Under the pieces are notes generated by a model. That model saw only the letters and a list, made by a program, of their open reading frames with translations, was not told where the DNA came from and made no database searches. Source: Pseudomonadota bacterium (lineage in GTDB: Bacteria > Pseudomonadota > Alphaproteobacteria > Rhizobiales > Xanthobacteraceae). Taken from it: a stretch of 64,000 bases of DNA. Position numbers and translations under genes: made by a program. This document shows, piece by piece, positions 17,742 to 28,096 of this stretch (position 1 is the stretch's first letter; every line of letters starts with the position of its first letter). The stretch covers positions 161,585 through 225,584 of the forward strand of contig JAFECJ010000003.1 in the NCBI GenBank assembly GCA_018242205.1, written 5' to 3'.

Positions 17742-19031
17742 TCAGGTGAAACGCTGCGCCGAGAATGACGTGGCGTCGTAGCCTGGGGCGCGACCGGCGA
17801 TCAGGTTCGCCACCAGCCTGCCGGTCGCCGGCCCCTGGATCATGCCGACATGGCCGTGGCCGAACGCATGGAAGATGTCCGGCGAGCCCGAGGCTTGGCC
17901 GATGCAGGGCAAGCCGTCCGGTGTCGAAGGCCGGTGCCCCAGCCAGTAGTTGTTCGAGCCGATATCGTTTCCGACCGCGTCGGCCTTGGCGGCGAGGGCA
18001 GGAAACATGCGGCGCACGTAATTGAGCAAGATCTTCGCACGCTGCCAGTTCGGCGGCGCGTCAACCGAGGCGAGTTCGACCTGGCCGGCCAGCCTCAGGC
18101 CCTGCGGTGTCCAGATCACGCCCATCTTGCCGTCGGACGGCATCAAGCCGGTCGGCAGATCGAAGCCCGGATCGGGAATGACGACGTGATAGCCGCGTTC
18201 GGAGATCAGCGGCACGTCGTCGCCGGCCTTGAGTGCCAGATCGCGCGCGTGGACGCCGGCGGCGATGACGGCGCGGTCGCACGGCACAGCGCCGGCGCTG
18301 GTGAGAACCGCCGATAGGCTTTTTCCGTTGAAGCTGAAGCCGGTGGCGCGCGCCTTCTTGTGCGTGGCGCCACGGCGCAGCGCCAGTTGGAACAGCGCGT
18401 CGCAATAAGCGCCCGGATCGGTGATCTGGCCGCCATCCTCCATCCGCATGCCGAGCGTATAGGCCCCGCCCAGTTCCGGCACCTGTTGGCGCAACTCGGC
18501 GGTTTCGATCTTGCGGAAGCGGATGCCGAGGCTTTCGCGGATCCGCCACGCCCGCTGTTCGGCATCGATATCGGCCTGTCCGGGATAGATGAACATCAGG
18601 CCGTTGCGGCGGATCAGGTCGGGACGTCCGGCCTCTTCGGCGAGGGCGGCATGGTCCTGTGCCGTCGTCCGGCTCAATTCGTAGCGCTGCGCGGCGCAGA
18701 CCTCGATTTGCTGCCAGGTGCGGCCGGCCTGGAGGAAGCGGATCAGCCAGCCGGCCAGGGACGGCAGGTGGCGCCAGCGGATGATGAAGGGCCCATTGGG
18801 GTCGAGCAGGAAGCCCGGGACTTGTTTCCACAGGCCAGGCGTCGACATGGGCAGGACGGAGCCCGGATTGAGCCAGGTGCCGTTGCCAAAGGAGGCGGCC
18901 TGGCGGCCGCCCGCCTCGTCGGGCTCGATAATGACGACGTCGTGGCCGTCGCGCTGCACTTCGAGGGCGGTGCACAGGCCGGCGATGCCGGCTCCGATGA
19001 CGGCGACGGTTAGCTTACGGTCACTGGTCAC
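17742..19031 (-). CDS. D-amino-acid dehydrogenase (DadA-like)
   Basis: A 429-residue FAD-dependent DAO-family protein that by homology oxidises D-amino acids to 2-oxo acids at the membrane. Key features: FAD loop VAVIGAGIAGLCTALEVQRDG at residues 9-29, ASFGNGTWLNPGSVLPMSTP typical of DadA, and the C-terminal HAFGHGHVGMIQGPATGRLVA that encloses the flavin. It lies 50 bases downstream of the ferredoxin gene on the same strand, so it may be read from the boxR unit. It also faces the pipecolate-type genes and could supply piperideine-2-carboxylate from D-lysine. Confidence 0.88.
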   Translation of the reverse strand: MTSDRKLTVAVIGAGIAGLCTALEVQRDGHDVVIIEPDEAGGRQAASFGNGTWLNPGSVLPMSTPGLWKQVPGFLLDPNGPFIIRWRHLPSLAGWLIRFLQAGRTWQQIEVCAAQRYELSRTTAQDHAALAEEAGRPDLIRRNGLMFIYPGQADIDAEQRAWRIRESLGIRFRKIETAELRQQVPELGGAYTLGMRMEDGGQITDPGAYCDALFQLALRRGATHKKARATGFSFNGKSLSAVLTSAGAVPCDRAVIAAGVHARDLALKAGDDVPLISERGYHVVIPDPGFDLPTGLMPSDGKMGVIWTPQGLRLAGQVELASVDAPPNWQRAKILLNYVRRMFPALAAKADAVGNDIGSNNYWLGHRPSTPDGLPCIGQASGSPDIFHAFGHGHVGMIQGPATGRLVANLIAGRAPGYDATSFSAQRFT

Positions 19032-19080
19032 GGCTGGCCTGTCTCAAAAACGTCAGAGATGGCTCATCCATACACCAGGT

Positions 19081-19404
19081 TCAGCGTCCCTGATAGGACG
19101 GCGTACGCACGATCAGGCCGTCGAGCGCTTCGGTCACCTTGATCTGGCACGACAGCCGCGAATTGGCGCGCACGTCGAAAGCGGCGTCGAGCTCGGCATC
19201 TTCGTCGGGCGAGGGCTGGCCGACGCGCTCCATCCAGGCGTCATCGACATAAACGTGGCAGGTGGCGCAGGTGCAGCCGCCGCCGCATTCGGCGACGATG
19301 CTGGCGATGTCGTTGCGTACGGCTGTCTCCATGACCGAAGCGCCGAGTTCGGCCTCGACGGTGTGGACGGTGCCGTCATGTTCGATGAAAGTGATCTTGG
19401 GCAT
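19081..19404 (-). CDS. [2Fe-2S] ferredoxin (adrenodoxin/putidaredoxin type)
   Basis: A 107-residue soluble electron carrier. Cluster cysteines are C40, C46 and C49 in ECGGGCTCATCH and C86 in RLSCQIKV, the C-x5-C-x2-C-x36-C pattern of vertebrate-type ferredoxins that serve oxygenases; C44 is an extra. It lies 43 bases downstream of a type-2 ferredoxin-NADP reductase and in the same orientation as boxR. The likely role here is carrying NADPH electrons to the BoxB di-iron epoxidase, because no boxA-like reductase is visible. Confidence 0.92.
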   Translation of the reverse strand: MPKITFIEHDGTVHTVEAELGASVMETAVRNDIASIVAECGGGCTCATCHVYVDDAWMERVGQPSPDEDAELDAAFDVRANSRLSCQIKVTEALDGLIVRTPSYQGR

Positions 19405-19447
19405 AACGAAGTGGCTCTCGTTCTTGGTTGTGGTGGGGCGGGCGACG

Positions 19448-21423
<1,976 letters not shown>

Positions 21424-21438
21424 CGTCGAGCCATACCA

Positions 21439-21452
21439 TGCATTATAATGCT
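21439..21452. promoter_or_regulatory. Putative BoxR operator 1
   Basis: TGCATTATAATGCT, a TGCA-N6-TGCN arrangement containing the perfect palindrome GCATTATAATGC (21440-21451). It is 16 bases upstream of the boxR start, well placed for autoregulation. TGCA-N6-TGCA is the published layout of BzdR sites; assignment here is by similarity. Confidence 0.6.
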
Positions 21453-21521
21453 AAAGCAATCGCCATTCGGAACTATTCTGAATTAAATTGTTGCCGGCTA
21501 CCGGAAACGATGTTAGTCGTA

Positions 21522-21535
21522 TGCATAATAGTGCA
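21522..21535. promoter_or_regulatory. Putative BoxR operator 2
   Basis: TGCATAATAGTGCA is an exact TGCA-N6-TGCA repeat, flanked as TATGCATAATAGTGCATATG so that it also forms a near palindrome. It lies 33 bases before the boxC start, where binding would block transcription of boxC and boxB. Confidence 0.65.
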
Positions 21536-21567
21536 TATGGCTTTAGCCGCAGGGAAGACTCGCCGGG

Positions 21568-23241
21568 ATGACTGACACCGCTGAGCGTAGCATCGTCGAC
21601 TATCGCACCGAGCCCGGGCGCTATAAGCACTGGCGCATCGAGATCGACGGCAACATCGCTTATCTCGTCATGGACGTCGATCCGGCGGGCGGCCTCAAGC
21701 CCGATTACGAACTCAAGCTCAATTCCTACGACCTCGGCGTCGACATCGAATTGAACGATGCGGTGCAGCGGCTGCGCTTCGAGCATCCCGAAGTGCAGGC
21801 GGTGGTGATCAAATCTGGCAAGGACAATGTGTTCTGCGCCGGCGCCAATATCCGCATGCTCGGCAAGTCGTCGCATCAGTGGAAGGTCAACTTCTGCAAG
21901 TTCACCAACGAGACGCGGCTCGCCATCGAGGACGCTTCCGCCAACTCCGGTCAGAAATACATGGCGGCGGTGAGTGGCGCTTGTGCCGGCGGCGGCTACG
22001 AGCTGGCGCTCGCCGCCCAGCACATCATGCTGATCGACGATCGCCGTTCGGCGGTATCGCTGCCGGAGACGCCGTTGCTCGCGGTGTTGCCCGGCACCGG
22101 CGGCCTGACGCGCGTCACCGACAAGCGCAAGGTGCGCCGCGACCGCGCCGATTTCTTCTGCGCCACCGAAGAGGGCCTGCGCGGCGCCAAGGCGGTCGAG
22201 TGGAAGCTGGTCGACGAGGCGGTGCCGCCGTCGAAGTGGCAGGACGCGGTGAAGGCGCGCGCCGCCGAGATCGCCAAGCAGTCCGATCGCCCGGCCGGAG
22301 CCAAGGGCATCGCGCTGACGCCTCTTGAGCGCAAGATCACCGACGCTCGCGTCAGCTATTCGCATGTCGAGGTCGAGATCGAGCGCGACAAGTCGATCGC
22401 CACGATCATCGTCAAGGCGCCGACCGAGGCCGCACCGGCGTCGGTCGATGCCGTGCACGCGAAGGGCGCGGCGTTCTGGCCGCTGGCCATGGCGCGTGAA
22501 CTGGAGGACGCTATCCTTCATCTGCGCACCAACGAGCCGACCATCAATCTTGTCGTGCTCAAGACCGAAGGCGACGCCAAGGCGGTGTTGAGCCACGACG
22601 ATGTGCTGCTCAACGGTCATGGTGACTGGCTGTTGCGCGAAATTCGTCATTACGTGAAGCGCGTGCTCAAGCGGCTCGACGTGACGCCGAAGACCTTGAT
22701 GGCCCTGGTCGAGCCCGGCTCGTGCTTTGCCGGCACGCTGGCCGAACTGGTGTTTGTCGCCGACCGTTCTGCGATGCTGATCGGCACGCGCGAGGGCGAT
22801 AACCGGCAGCCGGCGGCGATCACGCTCGGCAAGGCCAATTTCGGGCCCTATCCAATGGGCAATGGCCTGACCCGATTGCAGACGCGTTTTCTCGACGATG
22901 ACGCGTCGCTCAAGGCGGCCGAAGAAAGGATCGGCGAGCCGCTCGAAGCCGACGACGCGATGGATCTCGGCCTCGTCACCTTCGCCTACGAGGATTTCGA
23001 CTGGGACGACGAACTCCGCGTGATGATGGAAGAGCGCGCCTCGTTCTCGCCCGATGCGCTCACCGGCCTGGAGGCCAATCTGCGCTTCGCCGGACCGGAG
23101 ACCATGGAAACCAAGATCTTCGGCCGGCTCACCGCCTGGCAGAACTGGATCTTCCAGCGCCCCAACGCCATCGGCGAGCAGGGCGCGCTGAAACTGTACG
23201 GCAGCGGCGTCAAGCCGACGTTTAATAAAGAAAGAGTGTAA
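21568..23241 (+). CDS. boxC: 2,3-epoxybenzoyl-CoA dihydrolase BoxC
   Basis: A 557-residue crotonase-superfamily enzyme that hydrolytically opens 2,3-epoxybenzoyl-CoA in the aerobic CoA-dependent benzoate pathway. The length and the two-part architecture are those of BoxC. The first crotonase-like domain has the oxyanion-hole segments VIKSGKDNVFCAGANIRML and AAVSGACAGGGYELALAA. The long C-terminal part contains LVEPGSCFAGTLAELVF. ATG 21568 follows an AGGGA site. It is transcribed divergently from boxR and precedes boxB. Confidence 0.95.
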   Translation: MTDTAERSIVDYRTEPGRYKHWRIEIDGNIAYLVMDVDPAGGLKPDYELKLNSYDLGVDIELNDAVQRLRFEHPEVQAVVIKSGKDNVFCAGANIRMLGKSSHQWKVNFCKFTNETRLAIEDASANSGQKYMAAVSGACAGGGYELALAAQHIMLIDDRRSAVSLPETPLLAVLPGTGGLTRVTDKRKVRRDRADFFCATEEGLRGAKAVEWKLVDEAVPPSKWQDAVKARAAEIAKQSDRPAGAKGIALTPLERKITDARVSYSHVEVEIERDKSIATIIVKAPTEAAPASVDAVHAKGAAFWPLAMARELEDAILHLRTNEPTINLVVLKTEGDAKAVLSHDDVLLNGHGDWLLREIRHYVKRVLKRLDVTPKTLMALVEPGSCFAGTLAELVFVADRSAMLIGTREGDNRQPAAITLGKANFGPYPMGNGLTRLQTRFLDDDASLKAAEERIGEPLEADDAMDLGLVTFAYEDFDWDDELRVMMEERASFSPDALTGLEANLRFAGPETMETKIFGRLTAWQNWIFQRPNAIGEQGALKLYGSGVKPTFNKERV

Positions 23242-23253
23242 CTTTTACTCCGC

Positions 23254-23310
23254 TCATTCCCGCGCAAGCGGGAATCCAGAAAGCCTGGGTCCCCGCTTTC
23301 GCGGGGACGA
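23254..23310. repeat. Palindromic repeat between boxC and boxB
   Basis: Two small hairpins in tandem: ATTCCCGC/GCGGGAAT at 23255-23275 and TCCCCGC/GCGGGGA at 23290-23308, linked by CCAGAAAGCCTGGG. It belongs to the loose family of CCCGCNNNGCGGG double hairpins also at 24806, 27982, 55731 and 62201. Confidence 0.75.
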
Positions 23311-23337
23311 ACGGTGGAGCCGGAAAGGACCGAGCCC

Positions 23338-24783
23338 ATGGATATCGTCAATGTCGATTACGACGGCCTGATCCCGAACAATGTCGGCCTCAACTCCGAC
23401 ACGCGCGTCAAGCGCGCGCTGGAGAAGTGGCATCCCGGCTACATCAACTGGTGGAATGACATGGGACCGGAAGGTTTCCAGGAGTCGCTGGTCTATCTTC
23501 GCACGGCCGTCAGCGTCGATCCCAAGGGCTGGGCCAAGTTCGACTATGTGAAGATGCCGGAATATCGCTGGGGCATCCTGTTGGCGCCGCAGGTCGAGGA
23601 CCGCAAGATTCCGTTCGGCGCGCATAAGGGCGAGAAGGCATGGCAGGAAGTGCCGGGCGAGTACCGCGCTCTGCTGCGCCGCCTCATCGTCATCCAGGGC
23701 GACACCGAGCCGGCTTCGGTCGAGCAGCAACGCCACCTCGGCAAGACCGCGCCGTCGCTCTACGACATGCGCAACCTGTTCCAGGTGAATGTCGAAGAGG
23801 GGCGCCACCTCTGGGCCATGGTCTATCTGCTGCACAAATATTTCGGCAGCGAGGGACGCGACGAGGCCGACGCGCTGCTCGAGCGCCGTTCGGGCGACGC
23901 CGACACGCCGCGCATGCTGGGCGCCTTCAACGAGAAGACGCCGGACTGGCTGTCTTTCTTCATGTTCACGTACTTCACCGACCGCGACGGCAAGATGCAG
24001 TTGGAAGCCCAGGCGCAGTCCGGCTTCGATCCGCTGTCGCGCACCTGCCGTTTCATGCTGACGGAAGAAGCCCATCACATGTTCGTCGGCGAAACCGGCG
24101 TGACCCGCATCGTCGAACGCACCTGCCAGGCGATGAAGCAGGCGGGCATCGAGGAGCCCAACGACATTGCGGCCGTGCGCAAGCTCGGCGTCATCGACCT
24201 GCCGACCGTGCAGAAGAAGCTCAATATGCACTGTTCGTTGTCGCTCGACCTGTTCGGCAACGAGATTTCGACCAATGCGGCCAATGCCTTCCATGCGGGT
24301 ATCAAGGGTCGCTTCCGCGAGGAACGTCTCACCGGCGACGACCACAAGCTGGAAAACGATACCTACAAGGTCGCGCGGCTCAAGGACGGCAAGATCGTCG
24401 ACGAAGACGCCCCGGCCTTGTCGGCGCTCAACATGCGCCTGCGCGACGATTATCTGAAGGATTGCGGGCTCGGCGTGTCGCGCTGGAACAAGGCGATCGA
24501 GGAATATGACGTCGACTTCGAACTTACGCTGCCGCACCAGGCGTTCCATCGCCAGATCGGCGAGTTCTCCAAGATCAAGGCCGACCCGCAGGGCAACATC
24601 CTCGGCGAAGCGGTCTGGGAGAAGCGGAAGTCGGAATTTCTGCCGAACGACGACGACCGCGTCTATATCGAAGAGCTGATGCAGCCGGAGACCGAAGTCG
24701 GCAAGTTCGCCTCATGGATCGCGCCGCCCAAGGTCGGCATCGACAACAAGCCGGGTGAGTTCGAGTACGTGAAGCTGGCGTAG
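23338..24783 (+). CDS. boxB: Benzoyl-CoA 2,3-epoxidase, oxygenase subunit BoxB
   Basis: A 481-residue di-iron oxygenase that epoxidises benzoyl-CoA. Carboxylate/histidine iron ligands are visible as EEGRHLWAMVYLLHKYF and TEEAHHMFVGETG, the two ExxH helices of the four-helix bundle. GGAAAGGA precedes ATG 23338; a GTG at 23314 would add eight residues and is less likely. It follows boxC across a repeat. BoxB needs electrons that in Azoarcus come from BoxA; the ferredoxin and reductase across the boxR promoter are the local candidates. Confidence 0.95.
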   Translation: MDIVNVDYDGLIPNNVGLNSDTRVKRALEKWHPGYINWWNDMGPEGFQESLVYLRTAVSVDPKGWAKFDYVKMPEYRWGILLAPQVEDRKIPFGAHKGEKAWQEVPGEYRALLRRLIVIQGDTEPASVEQQRHLGKTAPSLYDMRNLFQVNVEEGRHLWAMVYLLHKYFGSEGRDEADALLERRSGDADTPRMLGAFNEKTPDWLSFFMFTYFTDRDGKMQLEAQAQSGFDPLSRTCRFMLTEEAHHMFVGETGVTRIVERTCQAMKQAGIEEPNDIAAVRKLGVIDLPTVQKKLNMHCSLSLDLFGNEISTNAANAFHAGIKGRFREERLTGDDHKLENDTYKVARLKDGKIVDEDAPALSALNMRLRDDYLKDCGLGVSRWNKAIEEYDVDFELTLPHQAFHRQIGEFSKIKADPQGNILGEAVWEKRKSEFLPNDDDRVYIEELMQPETEVGKFASWIAPPKVGIDNKPGEFEYVKLA

Positions 24784-24805
24784 CTGCCAGGGCGCTGGCC
24801 AATTC

Positions 24806-24836
24806 CGTCATGCCCGGCACAAGGCCGGGCATGACG
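24806..24836. repeat. Perfect 13-bp palindrome, probable bidirectional terminator
   Basis: CGTCATGCCCGGC and GCCGGGCATGACG, separated by ACAAG, form a perfect hairpin between the convergent boxB and thioesterase genes. The same sequence recurs within 55731-55822. Confidence 0.8.
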
Positions 24837-24841
24837 AGTGT

Positions 24842-25264
24842 CTATTTGAAGCTCTTTATAACCTCTTCCGGTATCGTCGCCGTTTTGATCTTGTCCGGAT
24901 CGTCGGGGTGCTTGACCGCCCAGACGCGCGTTTCGTTGCCTTCGTTGCGCAGATCGCCGTCGAGCATGATCTTGTGCTCGACCACGAAACTGGTGCGGCG
25001 GAATTCGGCGACGCGCGACACCACTTCGATGGTGTCGCCGAACTTGACCGGCTTCATGAAGTTCGCTCCGGCATCGACCAAAGCGATACCGATGATGCCG
25101 TAATGCGCGTTGATATCGTGCACCTTCACGCCGGTGGCGGCTTCGAACATCAGCCAGGTGTTGGCGTCGAAGTAAGTGAAGAATTTCGGGTTGAAGACGA
25201 TACCGGCGGGATCGCAGTCGCCCCACGGCACTTCGAAGCGGCGGCGGTAGGTAAAGGACGTCAC
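24842..25264 (-). CDS. Hotdog-fold acyl-CoA thioesterase (4-HBT/YbgC-like)
   Basis: About 140 residues. The 4-hydroxybenzoyl-CoA thioesterase signature WGDCDPAGIVFNPKFFTYFD contains the catalytic aspartate and begins a single hotdog domain. The frame is open to an ATG at 25306, but that overlaps the upstream gene by 46 bases. GTG 25264 gives a four-base GTGA overlap with its stop and begins just before the conserved domain. Beside boxCB the likely role is release of CoA from benzoyl-CoA or a dead-end ester. Confidence 0.85.
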   Translation of the reverse strand: MTSFTYRRRFEVPWGDCDPAGIVFNPKFFTYFDANTWLMFEAATGVKVHDINAHYGIIGIALVDAGANFMKPVKFGDTIEVVSRVAEFRRTSFVVEHKIMLDGDLRNEGNETRVWAVKHPDDPDKIKTATIPEEVIKSFK

Positions 25265-25935
25265 GGAGCGTGCTTTCTGGACTTTGCCTTGCGAGGGTCG
25301 GGCCATTCGGTGCGATTATGCGCCGCGCGCTCGAACGCTGTCGAGCGTCGTTGCCGCTTGAGTGAGGCCTTCGGCGCGATCGGCAGATGCGGTGCTTCGT
25401 CGAGCGCCACCATCAGCCAGTCGAGATCGTCCTCCGGCGTTAGCCAGCGTTCCGGCGCGTAGCGCGTCAGCGCGAAAGGTCGCGAGTATTCGAGCAGCGA
25501 TTTCTTGCCGCCCGGCAGGCAGTATTCGTGGACGTAGGACATCACCAGTTCGCGCGGTGAGCGGTACACCGGATCTCGCCAGCGCAGCACCGGGTGGTTG
25601 GTCTTGCTGATCGCGCCCCACAGGCCGCGCTCCTTGAACACGGTGATGATGTGGTCTGAATCGCTCGGCAGCGCCCGCAGGTCGATCAGCCAGGACGGCT
25701 GGCCGTGAAAGGCGAGCGCCGCGACCGCGAACACCGCGCCTTCCGAGCAGTGCGCCACCTTGGCTTTCAGCATCGTTCGCGGCGACATCGCGGTGTCGCC
25801 CGCGATGCCGAAATTGGCCGGCACCGCATCGAGGAACGCCTGCACCTTGTGCGGCCTGTCGAGCCGGGCGAACAGGCGCCGCTCGGCGGGGGTGAGCAGG
25901 GTGGCGAGGCGTTTGCGGTAAACGGACGTGACCAT
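25261..25935 (-). CDS. Transglutaminase-like cysteine-peptidase-fold protein
   Basis: A 224-residue cytosolic protein with a possible transglutaminase-like core: KVAHCSEGAVFAVAALAF supplies a cysteine at the head of a helix and SDHIITVF a histidine on the following strand, as in the Cys-His-Asp families. The C-terminus is very basic (RQRRSTAFERAAHNR). It overlaps the thioesterase start, so both are probably co-expressed. No known function; catalytic competence is unproven. Confidence 0.6.
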   Translation of the reverse strand: MVTSVYRKRLATLLTPAERRLFARLDRPHKVQAFLDAVPANFGIAGDTAMSPRTMLKAKVAHCSEGAVFAVAALAFHGQPSWLIDLRALPSDSDHIITVFKERGLWGAISKTNHPVLRWRDPVYRSPRELVMSYVHEYCLPGGKKSLLEYSRPFALTRYAPERWLTPEDDLDWLMVALDEAPHLPIAPKASLKRQRRSTAFERAAHNRTEWPDPRKAKSRKHAP

Positions 25936-26064
25936 GGCCGGCCAATCTAGGCGGTTCGGCGGGACGATCGCGGCCGGGGCGGGGCGGATCCACAGCTTCC
26001 TTGGCGCCTCCGGAGGCGGCGGGCCCGCTGTTTCGCCACTGGGGCACCGTTTGGAAATAGATTG

Positions 26065-26098
26065 TTGACATGCGAGCTTTTAAAGAATAACTATTCTT
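26065..26098 (+). promoter_or_regulatory. Promoter and inverted-repeat operator upstream of cysJ
   Basis: A perfect -35 box TTGACA at 26065-26070 is followed by AT-rich sequence. AAGAATA (26083-26089) and TATTCTT (26092-26098) form a perfect 7-bp inverted repeat with a 2-base centre where the -10 box would fall. No convincing -10 hexamer is seen at 17 bases, which would suit an activator-dependent promoter. The cognate regulator is not in the window. Confidence 0.5.
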
Positions 26099-26202
26099 AT
26101 TTCCCGCCTGATATTGCCGTACTGCAGAATATCCTTCTATTTAGGTCGGTATGTCCCGGTGCGGCCGCTGCTGCCGCGTGTTTGGCCAAGGCGGTTCTGC
26201 CC

Positions 26203-27960
26203 ATGTCCTCGATTTTCGCTACCATCCCGAAGACCGCACCCTTCAGCGAAGAGGATGTCGCGCTGCTCAACCAAGTGGTCGGGCCGGCCAGCCCGATCCA
26301 GCGCGCCTGGCTGGCCGGCTTCCTCGCCGGGGTCGAGTCGGTGCAGGGCGGGCAGTCGGTCCAGCCGGCGGCGCCGGCCAAGCCAGCCGAGCCGATCACC
26401 ATCGTCTACGCTAGCGAATCCGGAAACAGCGAGAAGCTCGCTGCCGACTTCGCCAAGAGCGCGCGCAAGAACGGCCTAAAGCCGACCGTCATCGACATGG
26501 CCGACCTTGAGACGGCGCATCTGACGATGGCCAAGAAACTGATCGTCATCGCCGCAACCTGGGGCGAGGGCGAGCCGCCGGCTCGCGCCGTGCGCAGCTA
26601 CGGTGAACTGATGGCCGACAACGCGCCGCGCCTCGACGGCGTCGAGTTCGGCGTGCTGGCGCTCGGCGACACCGCCTACGCGGAATTTTGCGCCATCGGC
26701 AAGGCGATCGACGCACGTCTCGAGACGTTGGGCGCCAAGCGTGTCATTGACCGCGTCGATTGCGATCTCGATTTCGCGACGCCCGCTGAAAAGTGGATCG
26801 GCGACGTCATCAAGAAACTGGCGCCGGAAGACTTGGGCCGCGGCCGTGTCATCGAAGTCGATTTCGGCGTCAAGCCCGCCGGTTCGCCGAATACCGACAT
26901 TGTCGAGGCCGAAGTCTCCGAGCTCATCAACCTGAACTCGTCGCGCTCCGACAAGGAGACCATCCATCTCGCTTTGTCGTTCGACGGCCATGCGCCGGAG
27001 TATAAGCCAGGCGACTCGCTCGACCTCTATCCCGAGAACGACCCGGCCTATGTCGATGAATTGCTCAAGCTCGCGGGCCTGTCGGCCGACGCCAAATTGC
27101 GCGACGAACTGATCCGCACGCGCGACGTCACGACGTTGTCGCTGAAGACGGTCGAGACCTATGCGGCGCAGACCGGCCACGTTTACGTCCGCAAGCTCCT
27201 CGACGATGGCGAGGCCAAAGCCTGGATCGTCGATCGCCAGCTGATCGACCTGATCGCCGAATTCCCGACCGCGGTGACCGCCGACACCTTGCGGGCGCTG
27301 ACGCGGCCGCTGGCGCCGCGCGCTTATTCGATCGCGTCGTCGCGCGCCGAAGTCGGCGACGAAGCCCATCTTCTGATCTCCGCGGTGCGTTATTCGACCA
27401 AGGGCCGCGCCCGCAAGGGTGTCGCCTCGAACTACATCGCCGAGCGCGTCAAGCGCGGCGCCAAGGTCCGCGTCAAGCTGAAGCCGAACAAGCATTTCGC
27501 GCTGCCGGCGGCGGACAAGGATGTCATCATGGTCGGCCCCGGCACCGGCATTGCGCCGTTCCGCGCCTTCGTGCAGGAGCGCCGCGCCACCGAAGCCAAG
27601 GGCCGCAACTGGCTGTTCTTCGGCGACCGGCAATACACCCACGACTTTCTCTACCAGCTCGAATGGCAGGATGCGCTGGCCGACGGCTCGCTGACCCGGC
27701 TTGACGTCGCCTTCTCGCGCGACACGCCGGAAAAAATTTACGTCCAGCACCGCATCATCGAGCGGCGTAAGGAACTCGTCGAATGGCTCGATAACGGCGC
27801 ATCGTTTTATGTCTGCGGCGACGCCAAGGCCATGGCCAAGGACGTCCGCGCCGCTTTGGTGTCGGCCTATGCCGACGTCAAATCCTTGTCGCCGGAAGCG
27901 GCGGAACAGGCCGTGGCGCAGCTCGAGCGCGACAAGCGCTATCAGACGGATACGTATTAG
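26203..27960 (+). CDS. cysJ: Sulfite reductase (NADPH) flavoprotein alpha component
   Basis: A 585-residue diflavin reductase. Residues 1-45 are a leader region, then a flavodoxin domain binding FMN (TIVYASESGNSEKLAADFAK, AATWGEGEPPARAV). The FAD/NADPH module follows, with RAYSIASSRAEVGDEAHL for FAD, GVASNYIAER, MVGPGTGIAPFRAFVQE for NADPH, and a terminal aromatic residue. It passes electrons from NADPH to CysI for sulfite reduction to sulfide. ATG 26203 opens the conserved part; the frame is open to 26062 but that is promoter DNA. cysI and cysG follow. Confidence 0.93.
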   Translation: MSSIFATIPKTAPFSEEDVALLNQVVGPASPIQRAWLAGFLAGVESVQGGQSVQPAAPAKPAEPITIVYASESGNSEKLAADFAKSARKNGLKPTVIDMADLETAHLTMAKKLIVIAATWGEGEPPARAVRSYGELMADNAPRLDGVEFGVLALGDTAYAEFCAIGKAIDARLETLGAKRVIDRVDCDLDFATPAEKWIGDVIKKLAPEDLGRGRVIEVDFGVKPAGSPNTDIVEAEVSELINLNSSRSDKETIHLALSFDGHAPEYKPGDSLDLYPENDPAYVDELLKLAGLSADAKLRDELIRTRDVTTLSLKTVETYAAQTGHVYVRKLLDDGEAKAWIVDRQLIDLIAEFPTAVTADTLRALTRPLAPRAYSIASSRAEVGDEAHLLISAVRYSTKGRARKGVASNYIAERVKRGAKVRVKLKPNKHFALPAADKDVIMVGPGTGIAPFRAFVQERRATEAKGRNWLFFGDRQYTHDFLYQLEWQDALADGSLTRLDVAFSRDTPEKIYVQHRIIERRKELVEWLDNGASFYVCGDAKAMAKDVRAALVSAYADVKSLSPEAAEQAVAQLERDKRYQTDTY

Positions 27961-27981
27961 AAGGCACGCAACGCCGTCCGC

Positions 27982-28072
27982 CGTCATCATCCGCGTAAGC
28001 GGATGATCCAGTAATCGCAAGCTTAGCGAACGCTTTGGGTTACTGGATGCCCCGCCTTCGCGGGGCATGACG
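27982..28072. repeat. Double-hairpin repeat between cysJ and cysI
   Basis: ATCATCCGC/GCGGATGAT at 27986-28007 and TGCCCCGC/GCGGGGCA at 28048-28068 are joined by CCAGTAA...TTACTGG, which also pair. It may tune the CysJ:CysI ratio by RNA stability. Confidence 0.75.
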
Positions 28073-28096
28073 CCGAGAGAGCATGGAAACCGAAGA

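Noticed and set aside
26203..27960. Reading cysJ as the missing boxA reductase
   Set aside because: It has a flavodoxin (FMN) domain and no iron-sulfur cysteines, and is directly followed by cysI and cysG.
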